Shown: positions 50,998 through 60,436 of the stretch, piece after piece
Numbering within the stretch: position 1 is the first letter of the stretch
How the letters are laid out: each line of letters begins with the position of its first letter
Assembly: GCF_001619615.1 (NCBI RefSeq)
Contig: NZ_LQQP01000001.1
Location: 99,737-163,736, forward strand
Length of the DNA: 64,000 nt
Direction: 5' to 3'
Source: Microbacterium sp. T32
GTDB taxonomy: Bacteria > Actinomycetota > Actinomycetes > Actinomycetales > Microbacteriaceae
Position numbers and translations under genes: made by a program
Notes under the pieces: generated by a model
Database searches by the model: none
Seen by the model: the letters and a program-made list of their open reading frames with translations, nothing else
Told to the model about the DNA's origin: nothing

Positions 50998-51639
50998 TCA
51001 ATGTTCGACTTGGGCGAAGCTTGAGGCAGCCCGCAAAACGGACGACGCCAGCTCGGTCATGTCGAGAATCGAACTTGCCACGACTGCGAGAAGCTTCGGG
51101 CGATCGACGTCATCTACCTCGAATCCGCAACCAGCAGATTCAACGAGAGGTTGCAAGGCATCTGTTTGCGGACGATTCGCAGCGAACACGACGGTCGGGT
51201 AATCGGCCCGGGGCTGGTGCCCCTTATGGTGGCTGCGGCAGCTCGCCGCGGTGACGATTCCGACCGCGTTCATCGCGTAGACCAACCCTGCCACCCCGAC
51301 TTCGAGACCATTGAGTCCGTACCAGGCATCTTCCTGATCGAAGAAGTCCGGAGCCTCGTCGCTCGGTATGTCTGGCGTCTCCCATTCGATTGCGTCCGCG
51401 AGATCGTCGAACTCCCGCGGAGTCGATGAGTTGGCATCCAAGTACGCAATCGCCTGTCGCTCCGCGTCGATCACCGCGCGGGCCTCTTTCAGGTTTGTGA
51501 CGATGCGCTCTGTGTCGTGGAAGTCACCGATGCCGCCGCTCTCTTCTAGCTCTTCAGGCGCCGGAACCCAAAACGATGCGGTGAGCGGGACTGTCGGGTC
51601 GACGTCGACGTCGTAACGAGGAATCATGTGTCGAAGCAT
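50998..51639 (-). CDS. Hypothetical protein, 213 aa
   Basis: An acidic protein (start at 51639 or an ATG at 51625-51627; no clear ribosome-binding site). It contains NAVGIVTAASCRSHHKGHQP, a C/H-rich spot that might bind metal, and YPTVVFAANRPQTDALQPLV. No family recognised. Confidence 0.5.
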   Translation of the reverse strand: MLRHMIPRYDVDVDPTVPLTASFWVPAPEELEESGGIGDFHDTERIVTNLKEARAVIDAERQAIAYLDANSSTPREFDDLADAIEWETPDIPSDEAPDFFDQEDAWYGLNGLEVGVAGLVYAMNAVGIVTAASCRSHHKGHQPRADYPTVVFAANRPQTDALQPLVESAGCGFEVDDVDRPKLLAVVASSILDMTELASSVLRAASSFAQVEH

Positions 51640-51688
51640 GCCGCAGCCCGGACATCATCGCAGCAGCGGATGACATGGTTGCGGCCTC

Positions 51689-52750
51689 TCAGCGAGGCGA
51701 CGGGGCAACTGTCGCCTCCTCGAGAAGACGTCGAGCCTCCTCGTGTCGCGTGATTGGTGAGTTGTCTAGAACGTGGCGGACCATATGGCCGAAGAAGCGC
51801 CTAGCAGAAAGCTCCTCGGGCACGGCGTCCAGGTCGAGCTCCACTGGCGGACTGGTCTGCAGTTGATCAAGGAGGTGTCCCAGCGCTTGGTCGCTCGTGG
51901 GTAGCGGTTCGACCTCGGTGGGTGGGAGAAGCTCAACTTCTGTAGCCTCCTGAAGTGCCTCCGGCTCGTCATCGCCGCCAGGTTCCGACGTCTCTGGGTC
52001 GCCTACGCCCGTTGACCCGTAGCGGGGCACAATCAGAGCGACCGCGTCGTACGCGTCGTCCTCACGGCCGAGCTTGGCAAGGAGGTCGAGGATCCACGCA
52101 GCTGCGCGCGGCGCTTCATCGAATGCATTGCTCCTCAACGAGAAGACAAAGCCAAGCGCGGCGCGGGGGTGTCGGCTCCGCAGATTCTTCGCGTCGCCGT
52201 AGCTCTCCTCCATCCGGTTTGGTGCATTGTTGGTGTACGAATCGTCCATCCGCTTAGTCGAGATGAGCAGTTCGGGGCCGGTGTCCCAGTCGGACATCAC
52301 CACGTCGACTTGCTTCATGTAATTCTTGCCGAGTACCTTCGCGCTCGCAGCCACCGTGCCACCAAAGGTATTCCCGGACGCCAGAAGTTGGCGCAGCCGG
52401 GCGGCGTCGGCCTTCCCCATGTTTTGAAGTAGGCCGGCGATGGGTCCAGGGAGGATGCGCGGGACGTCGTCGCGAGGCCACACGGCATCCGGCTCGAAAC
52501 CAGCGCGACGCAGCTCGTAGGCAACCCAGACGTCAAGCGCCAGCGCGGGAAGGCCGGTGGTCGATGACGATCCAAGGAACGCTGGGACCCGCAGGAGCAT
52601 CTTCAGCGTGTCGTAGTCGGGTTCGTAGACTGGACTATGAGGGTGATGGTGCCAGGGCGTCACGCCGCGGAGCGGGGCTGTCCGGACGACCCGATCGAAC
52701 AGTGCCCAGCCGTCGGACTTGACCGATTTCTTGTGTCCTGCCACGCTCAC
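51689..52750 (-). CDS. Putative restriction endonuclease (PD-(D/E)xK-like)
   Basis: A 353-residue protein from a GTG at 52748-52750. It sits divergent from the Dcm-Vsr fusion gene, the usual place for a cognate nuclease. A possible nuclease core is DVVMSDWDTGPELLISTKRM, with an aspartate, glutamate and lysine, but the final motif is STK rather than (D/E)xK. An alpha/beta part before it (LALDVWVAYELRRAGFEP) fits such a fold. The acidic C-terminal half is poorly conserved. The assignment rests mostly on context. Confidence 0.5.
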   Translation of the reverse strand: MSVAGHKKSVKSDGWALFDRVVRTAPLRGVTPWHHHPHSPVYEPDYDTLKMLLRVPAFLGSSSTTGLPALALDVWVAYELRRAGFEPDAVWPRDDVPRILPGPIAGLLQNMGKADAARLRQLLASGNTFGGTVAASAKVLGKNYMKQVDVVMSDWDTGPELLISTKRMDDSYTNNAPNRMEESYGDAKNLRSRHPRAALGFVFSLRSNAFDEAPRAAAWILDLLAKLGREDDAYDAVALIVPRYGSTGVGDPETSEPGGDDEPEALQEATEVELLPPTEVEPLPTSDQALGHLLDQLQTSPPVELDLDAVPEELSARRFFGHMVRHVLDNSPITRHEEARRLLEEATVAPSPR

Positions 52751-52829
52751 CTCGGTTCACCACGAACTCACAGGCTATCGCGCCAAACCTGCCCTTATCC
52801 TTGCTCGCCTCGAGTAAAGTCGTCTCGAC

Positions 52830-54521
52830 ATGTCGAGCCCCGTCCCCACCCTCAAGCAGCCAGACCAGGGGCCCGTGGATCAGAGCCCTTCGTCTCCGCT
52901 GAAATTTGTGAGCCTCTTCAGCGGCATCGCTGGACTCGATACGGGTCTCACCGCAGCAGGGGCTCAAGCGGTTGAGCTTTGCGAGTACTGGGATCCCGCC
53001 CGCCGAGTGCTTCAAGCCAGGCTGCCAGACCTACCGCTAGCGAGGGATGTGCGCGAGTTCATGCCCACGGTGAACCATGACCTGATCGCCGCGGGATTCC
53101 CTTGTGTTGACCTGTCTCACGCAGGCAAACAAGCCGGTATCTTCGGCGAGCAGTCAGGTCTTGTGACTGAGGTCTTCCGCATCGCCGCGGCTACCGGACC
53201 CGAGTGGCTGGTGTTGGAGAACGTTCCGAACCTGTTGAGGCTGGGGCGAGGCGCTGGCATCAAGTTCATCATCGAACAAGTCGAGGCGCTCGGTTATCAC
53301 TGGGCGTATCGTGTGCTGGACTCCAGGGCTTTTGGGGTTGCCCAGCGTCGCAATCGCGTGATCTTCCTTGCTTCCCGGACGCCAGGCGCAGCGGCCTCGG
53401 CCCTGTTGGCGGAGGATGCCGGCCTGGAAGGCGAGTTCCAGGACGCCGGTGCCGCCTCGGCATCAGGGTTCTACTGGACGGAAGGCCGCCGAGGCGTTGG
53501 CCTCGTTCGTGGAGCGCTTCCTACTCTCAAGGGAGGATCAACCGTAGGAGCTCCCTCCGCTCCGGCGGTCTGGCGTCCGAACGCGCCGGTCGGGCAGCGG
53601 ATTGTCCTTCCTTCGATCGAAGACGCGGAGGAGTTGCAAGGTTTCGATCGCGGCTGGAGCGAGGCCGCAGATGTACCGGGGGAGCCGAGCGCTCGCTGGA
53701 AGCTGATCGGCAACGCCGTCACGGTCGGATTAGGCCGCTGGGTTGGCGAGCGTCTGTTGGCTACGGCTCAGGGAACCACTGGGGACACGCCCGCTGGTAC
53801 CACCCGAGACGAGCGACGCCCGTGGCCTGACGCTGCTTTTGGCGGCCCGTCCGTGACGGTGCATTCCGTCGCTGCATCCCGATGGCCGGTAGCCATCGCT
53901 GCAAGGCCTCTTGACGAGGTCCTCAACCATGAGTCCCTGCGGCCACTGTCGCACCGTGCCACGAAGGGGTTCCTCTCCCGAATCGAGGAATCGGGTATCA
54001 AGCTTGACGACGATCTTCTCGGCGACCTTGAGACCCACATGTCATACATGCGGTCCAGCGTCGAGAAGGCCGATTCATGGGCGTCAACAGAATCCGTTCG
54101 TCGTCGGATGCAGGCGACCAAACAACGGAACACCACCCCTGAGATGAGATTGCGGCGCGCCCTCAGCGACCGAGGCCTACGCTACCGGCTGCAGGTTCGT
54201 CCGGAACCGGATCTGCGGTGGCGGTCTGACATCGTATTCATTGGGCCGAAGGTGGTTGTCGACGTTCGCGGCTGTTTTTGGCATGTCTGCCCCATCCATC
54301 AGACGCACCCGAAGGCCAACGCCGACCGATGGGCGGAGAAGCTGCGCGGAAATCAGGAGCGAGATCTTCGTATGGAGGCCGACCTCACGGACCGAGGCTG
54401 GATGGTTGTCACGGTGTGGGAGCATGAGGACGCGATCGAAGCCGCGTCACGTGTAGCTGCGGTAGTAGGAATGCGGCGCGCAGACCATCGACTCGACAAG
54501 AAGGCTCGGGTCAGTGGCTAG
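52830..54521 (+). CDS. C5-cytosine methyltransferase fused to Vsr endonuclease
   Basis: A 563-residue fusion. The N-terminal C5-methyltransferase has motif I FSGIAGLDTG (30-39), the catalytic C92 in GFPCVDLS, motif VI ENV at 130-132, motif VIII VAQRRNRVIF, and motif X IGNAVTVGLG. After a linker of about 100 residues, residues 420-563 form a complete Vsr very-short-patch-repair nuclease: MQATKQRNTTPEMRLRRAL, WRSDIVF with the catalytic aspartate, GCFWHVCPIHQTHPKAN and VWEHED. Vsr nicks T:G mismatches formed when 5-methylcytosine deaminates. The next gene overlaps by 8 bp. Confidence 0.92.
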   Translation: MSSPVPTLKQPDQGPVDQSPSSPLKFVSLFSGIAGLDTGLTAAGAQAVELCEYWDPARRVLQARLPDLPLARDVREFMPTVNHDLIAAGFPCVDLSHAGKQAGIFGEQSGLVTEVFRIAAATGPEWLVLENVPNLLRLGRGAGIKFIIEQVEALGYHWAYRVLDSRAFGVAQRRNRVIFLASRTPGAAASALLAEDAGLEGEFQDAGAASASGFYWTEGRRGVGLVRGALPTLKGGSTVGAPSAPAVWRPNAPVGQRIVLPSIEDAEELQGFDRGWSEAADVPGEPSARWKLIGNAVTVGLGRWVGERLLATAQGTTGDTPAGTTRDERRPWPDAAFGGPSVTVHSVAASRWPVAIAARPLDEVLNHESLRPLSHRATKGFLSRIEESGIKLDDDLLGDLETHMSYMRSSVEKADSWASTESVRRRMQATKQRNTTPEMRLRRALSDRGLRYRLQVRPEPDLRWRSDIVFIGPKVVVDVRGCFWHVCPIHQTHPKANADRWAEKLRGNQERDLRMEADLTDRGWMVVTVWEHEDAIEAASRVAAVVGMRRADHRLDKKARVSG

Positions 54522-56133
54522 GCCCCGGGCCGAACGCGGTGCGGGCGTCGTGTACACGAAAGACTGGGTCGTCGACCTGATGCTCGATCTGGTCGGCTAC
54601 GACGAGAAGGCAGACCTAGGGGCCGACACAATCGTCGAGCCGGGGTGTGGAGACGGCGCCTTCCTCCGTCGGATAGTCCCTCGCCTGGTTCGCTCCGCGG
54701 AGACATACGGGCGTCCTATTCGAGATCTCTCGGCGGCTATCCGTGCGTTTGAGCTCGACACACGTGTCGCCAGCATCGCTCGGGAATCCGTTGTCGAGAC
54801 GCTAGTAGCTCATGGCGTGAGCGACAAGGATTCTGCGCGCCTCGCGGACAGCTGGGTGGTCGAGGGTGACTTCCTACTCGGTGACGTCGGAGATCAAGTG
54901 CAGTGGGTCGTCGGGAATCCTCCATACGTCCGTGTCGAGGAGACCTCCGCCGACGAGTACACAAAGTACCGAGCCAAGTGGAAGACAATGACAGGTAGAG
55001 CTGATGTATACATTGGCTTCTACGAAGCGGGTCTCTCGCTCCTTAAGTCGGGCGGTCAGTTGTGCTTCATCTGCGCCGACCGGTGGATGCACAACCAGTA
55101 CGGGGCGGGGCTACGGAAGCACATCATTGACGGATTCGCGCTTCGAGCGTTGATTGAAGTTCACGACGTCGACGTCTTCGACGTGCCCGTTGCTGCCTAC
55201 CCTGCCGTCACGTTAATTCAGCGCGCCGAGCACTCCAGTACTTCTTTAGCAACCGCAAACTCCCAGTTCGACGACGCGGGAGGTCAGAGGCTTCTCCGAT
55301 GGCTTAAATCCCATGACCGTTCGGACTGCGCGGACGAGTCATTCAGCGCCTCGCTGCTGAGCGGACAGTTCAAATCCGATACGAGTTGGCCATCGGGACC
55401 TCCCGAGCGACTTAGGCTTATCGCGGACCTGGAGCATCGCCTGCCTTCGCTGTCAGAGGTGGGGATCTCTGTGCGTGTGGGGCTGGCAACCGGAGCCGAC
55501 CGAGTGTACGTCGTCGATGACACGGGCGAAATCGAGCCGCAGTTCTTGAAGATGGCCGTTGGTCCGGCCGACCTCAAGGATGGCGGAATTCTCTGGTCAG
55601 GTCGTTACCTCGTGAGTCCATGGGATGGAGATTCCCTCGTGACTCTCGGACAGTTCCCCGGACTGCGAGACTACTTTGAAAAGCATCGCGAAGCACTGAA
55701 AGCCCGGTACGTAGCTAAGAAGAGTCCAGATGCGTGGTGGCGCACGATCGATCGGCCGCCGGCCGATGGATACATGCAACCCAAGCTCCTTGTGGCCGAT
55801 ATCAACGACCGAATCGAGCCCGTGCTCGATGAAAGTGGCCACTGGCCTCTGCACAGCGCCTACTACATCACCAGCACAGATTGGGACCTTGAGTCCTTAG
55901 GCGGCTACCTAATTTCAGATATTGCGGGTGCGTTCGTTGAGGCATACTCGGTCAAGATGGCTAATGGACACCTCAGGGTAAGCGGCCAGTATCTCAAGAA
56001 GATACGTATTCCATCATTCTCAGACTTGCTTCCCGAGCAAGCTGAAGGCCTCAAATCTGCCTTTCGCAACCGCGACAGAGCGCTCGCGTCAACGGTTGTT
56101 CAAGGTATTGTTGGGCGCGAATCGATGAATTGA
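54514..56133 (+). CDS. Adenine N6 DNA methyltransferase (Eco57I/TaqI-like)
   Basis: A 539-residue methyltransferase from a GTG that overlaps the previous gene by 8 bp. SAM-binding motif I is EPGCGDGAFL and the catalytic motif IV is NPPY at 135-138, giving the gamma-type order of N6-adenine enzymes. The C-terminal half (about 300-539) is a target-recognition-like region. No nuclease domain is visible, so it is not a type IIG enzyme. It converges on the regulatory operon with only 6 bp between stops. Confidence 0.88.
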   Translation: MARPRAERGAGVVYTKDWVVDLMLDLVGYDEKADLGADTIVEPGCGDGAFLRRIVPRLVRSAETYGRPIRDLSAAIRAFELDTRVASIARESVVETLVAHGVSDKDSARLADSWVVEGDFLLGDVGDQVQWVVGNPPYVRVEETSADEYTKYRAKWKTMTGRADVYIGFYEAGLSLLKSGGQLCFICADRWMHNQYGAGLRKHIIDGFALRALIEVHDVDVFDVPVAAYPAVTLIQRAEHSSTSLATANSQFDDAGGQRLLRWLKSHDRSDCADESFSASLLSGQFKSDTSWPSGPPERLRLIADLEHRLPSLSEVGISVRVGLATGADRVYVVDDTGEIEPQFLKMAVGPADLKDGGILWSGRYLVSPWDGDSLVTLGQFPGLRDYFEKHREALKARYVAKKSPDAWWRTIDRPPADGYMQPKLLVADINDRIEPVLDESGHWPLHSAYYITSTDWDLESLGGYLISDIAGAFVEAYSVKMANGHLRVSGQYLKKIRIPSFSDLLPEQAEGLKSAFRNRDRALASTVVQGIVGRESMN

Positions 56134-56139
56134 ATACTT

Positions 56140-56889
56140 TCAACCTAAGCAGAGTCGGTCAAAGTCGTCACGAATAGGCTGAGGGACGCGCGAGAATACG
56201 GTACCGCTGTCTAAAACTTTTCTCGCATCATTGTTCCCGTAGAGCGTAGATATGACACTGAAGGCCAGTCCTGTCATCGTGGTCATCCCTAAGGGGAACG
56301 CTGGGTGCTTGACCAGTGTCAAGTCCCGCTGTGCTTTCCTGTCCGTATCCAGGTCCGCAGTGCCCGATTCATTTATCCCAGTGCAGCTACTTCCGAGATC
56401 GTGGGGAGGATGAAGTAGACAGTCTGAATGCTTCACCCATCCGATGATTGCTTGAGCATGGGCGTAGGGATGTGCGGGCGGCTCGTCTTCGATTTCTCCT
56501 TGCTCGAATCGCCACCCTTCCGCCACGATCGTTTCGTCTTTCCGCTCGTGAAGAAGTGCCACCCGAATAGCGAGTCCTTCACTTATGCCGTCGTGTGCGG
56601 AACCGACTGAAACCGTTGCCACGGGTAGGACGTGGTTTTCGCGTCGTATCGGCGCGCCAATAATCCAGCCAGTCGTGCGGGAGTAGAGCGGCGTGGCAGC
56701 CTTCGCCAGCGTGATCGCGATCGTCTCCGGAGCGAGGACGCGCACGTAGTTTCGTCGGACCCACGCCTCAACCAACCGGGCATTTGTTCCGCGCACCTCC
56801 TTGGGGGCGGGAAGGACCTTGGCCCACCTCGACAACGCATGCCACATCAGATTTGCGTCTTCCTTGCTGTACGGTCGCCAATCCGTCAT
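56140..56889 (-). CDS. Unknown protein, third gene of the kinase operon
   Basis: A 249-residue alpha/beta protein (MTDWRPYSKEDANLMWHALS). It has a histidine-rich spot HPYAHAQAIIGW and VKHPAFPLGMTTMTGLAFSV. Its ATG overlaps the stop of the response-regulator-like gene (ATGA), so it is made with it. It could be the effector or the regulated nuclease of the system; I recognise no family. Confidence 0.6.
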   Translation of the reverse strand: MTDWRPYSKEDANLMWHALSRWAKVLPAPKEVRGTNARLVEAWVRRNYVRVLAPETIAITLAKAATPLYSRTTGWIIGAPIRRENHVLPVATVSVGSAHDGISEGLAIRVALLHERKDETIVAEGWRFEQGEIEDEPPAHPYAHAQAIIGWVKHSDCLLHPPHDLGSSCTGINESGTADLDTDRKAQRDLTLVKHPAFPLGMTTMTGLAFSVISTLYGNNDARKVLDSGTVFSRVPQPIRDDFDRLCLG

Positions 56890-58106
56890 TGAAACATCCG
56901 ATGCCGAGGTGTGTAGTCAACGTCGCTGAGCTTAGCTACGTACCGCGTCGAGAAAAGGCCCTCCAGGTCGCTTTCAAAGCTCGTCGCGGTGTCGGCGGAC
57001 TCGAACCGTGAGGTGTCTTCGCAGAATACAGGATCATCATGCTGAACACGATGACCTGAAGAAGCCTCAGGCTCCATCAGGGCAACATTCCACACCTGTC
57101 GTCCCAATAGGTCGCTCGCCGGGGTATTTACAGATTCTTCGAGAAGGCCGTCAACTCGTCGAGCCCAAATCCTCTGATCGGCATTCCACGAATCGAGGTT
57201 CCCTCTCTCGCGCGCATGCCATGGTCGATCTTGCAAGAGGTGTGGCGTGTCTATCAGAACATTCTGTGCCGGAAGAACTACCCGCTCAAGCCATCGTCGG
57301 AGACCCCACACGCCGATGGAGAGTAATTGTTCCGACGCCTCGTCATCCTTCGGAAGTCGACCAATCCCGAAGCTAGGCGACCTGGCCACGTCTCGAATGG
57401 TTATCGCTGCGGGATCATCTACGTCGAGCAGGAGTGCCTCAAGCTGGCGATACGTCAGTGAGCTATCGCCGTCGTGGATTAGGTCGAGACATTCGAGCAC
57501 AGAGGTGTCAAGATCGACGGTTTTCGTGAAGTTTCCGACTGAAGAGTGAACCCGTGAAAGCACGGGCCATCCCCACGGGCGGTAGTCAGCAGCGCCGAAG
57601 CCGTTCCAAAGTCCAACATTATCGACGTCGTCGTGAGTGATGTACGCGTCAGCGGCTCCTGCTCGCCACCGGGTCATTGTCAGGTCGAAGGTTCGATGCT
57701 TGACTGACTGGTTGACCACCACGATCGAGCCCACGCGGCTATGGGCTCGAGCCATATGCGCCACGTCTTGGCCGACCTCGCCGACTAGATAGCTATCCAC
57801 ATCCCCATCGGGATCGTCTCCGGGCTGGGAGTCGGGGTCTGGGGTTAGGTCAGAATCGAGAATGAGGACGTCAGCGGTGTCGATTCGTCGCGCTGCGTCT
57901 GTCGACGAAGCCGCGGCGCTCTTCGCTGGGTCGTCCTTCGCCAGTCGCACTCGTTGATTAAGCGCATTGACTGCTCGCCCAAATTCTGCGGGCGAGAAAG
58001 CCTGAACTTCCCCTTGGTCCTGTAACACATGAGCGATGCGGGACCGCCAATCTTCGACTCGATCTTGATCGTTGTCGCAGATGAGGACTCTTAGCTTTTC
58101 GTTCAT
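56886..58106 (-). CDS. Divergent response-regulator-like protein
   Basis: A 406-residue protein from the ATG at 58104-58106. The N-terminus resembles a receiver domain: LRVLICDND (acidic D11, D13) and ADVLILDSDL with the expected phospho-acceptor near D84, but an acidic insert (DPDSQPGDDPDGDVDSYLV) interrupts it and the usual lysine is not obvious. No DNA-binding domain is seen; the C-terminal 230 residues are unknown. Its start and stop both overlap neighbours (ATGA), coupling it to the kinase. Confidence 0.65.
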   Translation of the reverse strand: MNEKLRVLICDNDQDRVEDWRSRIAHVLQDQGEVQAFSPAEFGRAVNALNQRVRLAKDDPAKSAAASSTDAARRIDTADVLILDSDLTPDPDSQPGDDPDGDVDSYLVGEVGQDVAHMARAHSRVGSIVVVNQSVKHRTFDLTMTRWRAGAADAYITHDDVDNVGLWNGFGAADYRPWGWPVLSRVHSSVGNFTKTVDLDTSVLECLDLIHDGDSSLTYRQLEALLLDVDDPAAITIRDVARSPSFGIGRLPKDDEASEQLLSIGVWGLRRWLERVVLPAQNVLIDTPHLLQDRPWHARERGNLDSWNADQRIWARRVDGLLEESVNTPASDLLGRQVWNVALMEPEASSGHRVQHDDPVFCEDTSRFESADTATSFESDLEGLFSTRYVAKLSDVDYTPRHRMFQ

Positions 58107-60436
58107 TTTGATCTCCACTCGATCCTTAAGGCGGTCGACCACCCATCTTCGGGAGCTACAAACCTAACCGTCGCGCCAATCTCGTCTGTAATCATCCGAA
58201 CAATAGTTAGTCCTAGACCGCTCCCGCCTAGTCCGAGTATCTCTGCCCGTTCGGATATCGCCGCTCCTCGCTCGAAGGGCAGGAAAAGTCGGTGTGATTT
58301 CGAAAGGTCGACGCCGCCAGCCCCGTTATCCTGCACGCGTAGCCATGCGGAGCGCTCGCTGGTGCCCCCATCTATTTTTACGAGGGCGGGCTTCTTCTCT
58401 AGGGTCGCTCTGAAAGCATTGACTAGGAGATTCTGTAGAACGGCAGACCACGCGGTGTACGTCCCGTTCGGGAGCTTCAGGTCGCGCGGAATCTCTGACG
58501 TATCAACTTTTGTCGCTCGCGCGAGCACTTTCAGGCTTTCGACCACGTCTGCTGCCAGCTTTGACGCGCTGTAGATGCCGGTGGTTGTGCGACTCTCTTC
58601 GTCTAGAAGCGGGCGGAACAGCGCACGTATCCGGTCCGATCTTTGCTCCCACTGGGACAGCCGGTTTGCAAGCTTCGTAAGCGCGTCTGCGGACTCTCCA
58701 GTGCTGCGAGAGGCCAAGAGTCGCATTTGTCGAGCCACTTCGACAACCTCCCCCCGCTGTGCAGACACTTCGTGCTCGTAGGCGAGCGATGTCATCCCGG
58801 CTGTTGCAAGGGAACCCAGGAGCGACGCGTAGGCCCGAGTCTCACGCGTTCGCAACTCGACATCCGCCGCGAGCGTGTCAACTGCGTCGCGTAGTGTCAG
58901 GTAAGACTCCGGCCTCAGTTCCGTCCGAATGGCCTCAACGGTGTCCGACGCTGCACGGATGACCTGGACCGGGGATTCGCGGACGGGCCGATCCACTTCG
59001 ATCGCGCGGATCACCTTCGACTTCGCGCGCGCGAGCGCGTACAGGTCGAGGCTTAGGCGAACTGTCCGTCGCAGCTGTTCGAAGGCCAGATTGTCCGTTA
59101 GGCGGTCACGGGTAATTTGGATGGACAACGCATCCGATCCGGATCGTCCCATCTCCGAGGCGCGCTGTTGTTCGCGTGAAGTCGAGATATTCGCCACGCC
59201 AAACACACGCTTGTTCGAGGGAAGATCGAGCATTGCATTACGAATCTGTAGCTCTTCGGGTACGAGTTGACTGCGCGATATACGGCGCGCATGGTCCAGC
59301 TCAAGTCTGAGCCAGTCTGTGTCGGGCCCATAGTAGGGAAGCCGGAAGCCGTTGTCGTAGATGTGTACGCCGCCGAACTGGGCGAGGTATTCGCGAGCGA
59401 CGTCAACCGTGATCCCAAACGGTTGACGGCGCCTCAAATCGAAGACGCGAACCTCGAAGTCAAAGTTGTCGAGCTTGCAGTCTTGCACCTCCACTACAAA
59501 TCGCTCACGGGTGCGTCCTGACATCTCCACTGTTATGAGTGCGTAACGAGAACCTAGCGCACTAGCACTAGCGACTTGTTCCGGGGTGGTTTCAGAAGAG
59601 GTATCGTTTAGCTCGCCATCTTCATCCTCTGTCTTCGTTGCGACTGGCAGGATGAAACGCGATGCTGATTGTGGTCCTTGGTCACCTGGCTCTAGAAGTC
59701 GGCCAACTATCGTTGCGTTAGCAACGTCCATGATCGCCGTCATTTGCTCGTCGAAGGTCCGCTGAATCTCCGGCGAAGGGGCTATGAGCTTTATCTCGAA
59801 AGACGAGGAATCTTTCTCGTCCACGGCAAACGGTGGTTGGAGTGCCCAGATCTCGCGCGCGAGATATTCGAAGCTCTGCGCGTCCCAAACCGAGTTGAGG
59901 CCGGAAAGTACGATCTTGGTTCCATGGCGCGCGCCGGAAGCGTAAGTCGTCTGAGCGTCGCGAGGAAGTTCAAACTCAACTGGAACGTCGGTGAGCTGGT
60001 CATGCTCGACCGCAGATCTCCAGTCGATACTTGCCTTGATCTCTGCGCCTATTGGGGGGTTGGGGGAGAGAATCTTGCGTTGATCGGCAAGCGGAGTGCT
60101 GCGAAGATCTAGGCGAGAGGCCAGAAGTTGTACCGAGAGGCGTCCCACACCTTTGGAGCCAGTCAGCACCCGGCCTAAACCGGGACTAGTACGCTCGCGG
60201 GCTTTGTGAGTCGTTCCGATTCGCATCCATCGACGTGTGAATGCCTTTTCTGACATGCCGTGGCCGTCGTCGGAAATGGAGATCGTCGCGCCGTCGAATC
60301 TAATTTCGACGTGGCGAGCGTCAGCGTCGTAGGCGTTTTTGATCAGCTCGCCGAGTGCAATGTGTGGTCGTCCTACGAGACGCTCTCCGAGTTCGCGAAG
60401 GAGCTTGGCATCGACGGTGAATTTGAGTGTTGTCAT
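58103..60436 (-). CDS. MORC/MutL-like GHKL ATPase fused to a histidine kinase
   Basis: A 777-residue protein from the ATG at 60434-60436. The N-terminal GHKL ATPase has GELIKNAYDAD (N34), DDGHGM (56-61) and GSKGVGRLS (93-101), as in Hsp90, MutL and MORC proteins. A middle beta-rich region follows. The C-terminus is a complete histidine kinase: H-box YEHEV with H555, N-box QNLLVNA near 668-674, DNGAGG at 703-708 and GLGGSGLGL at 735-743. No transmembrane helix, so it is cytoplasmic. It presumably senses DNA or a partner with one ATPase and phosphorylates the next gene's product with the other. Confidence 0.85.
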   Translation of the reverse strand: MTTLKFTVDAKLLRELGERLVGRPHIALGELIKNAYDADARHVEIRFDGATISISDDGHGMSEKAFTRRWMRIGTTHKARERTSPGLGRVLTGSKGVGRLSVQLLASRLDLRSTPLADQRKILSPNPPIGAEIKASIDWRSAVEHDQLTDVPVEFELPRDAQTTYASGARHGTKIVLSGLNSVWDAQSFEYLAREIWALQPPFAVDEKDSSSFEIKLIAPSPEIQRTFDEQMTAIMDVANATIVGRLLEPGDQGPQSASRFILPVATKTEDEDGELNDTSSETTPEQVASASALGSRYALITVEMSGRTRERFVVEVQDCKLDNFDFEVRVFDLRRRQPFGITVDVAREYLAQFGGVHIYDNGFRLPYYGPDTDWLRLELDHARRISRSQLVPEELQIRNAMLDLPSNKRVFGVANISTSREQQRASEMGRSGSDALSIQITRDRLTDNLAFEQLRRTVRLSLDLYALARAKSKVIRAIEVDRPVRESPVQVIRAASDTVEAIRTELRPESYLTLRDAVDTLAADVELRTRETRAYASLLGSLATAGMTSLAYEHEVSAQRGEVVEVARQMRLLASRSTGESADALTKLANRLSQWEQRSDRIRALFRPLLDEESRTTTGIYSASKLAADVVESLKVLARATKVDTSEIPRDLKLPNGTYTAWSAVLQNLLVNAFRATLEKKPALVKIDGGTSERSAWLRVQDNGAGGVDLSKSHRLFLPFERGAAISERAEILGLGGSGLGLTIVRMITDEIGATVRFVAPEDGWSTALRIEWRSK

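Noticed and set aside
54514..56133. Type IIG restriction enzyme
   Set aside because: Only methyltransferase and recognition-like regions are visible; there is no N-terminal nuclease domain and the length fits a methylase alone.
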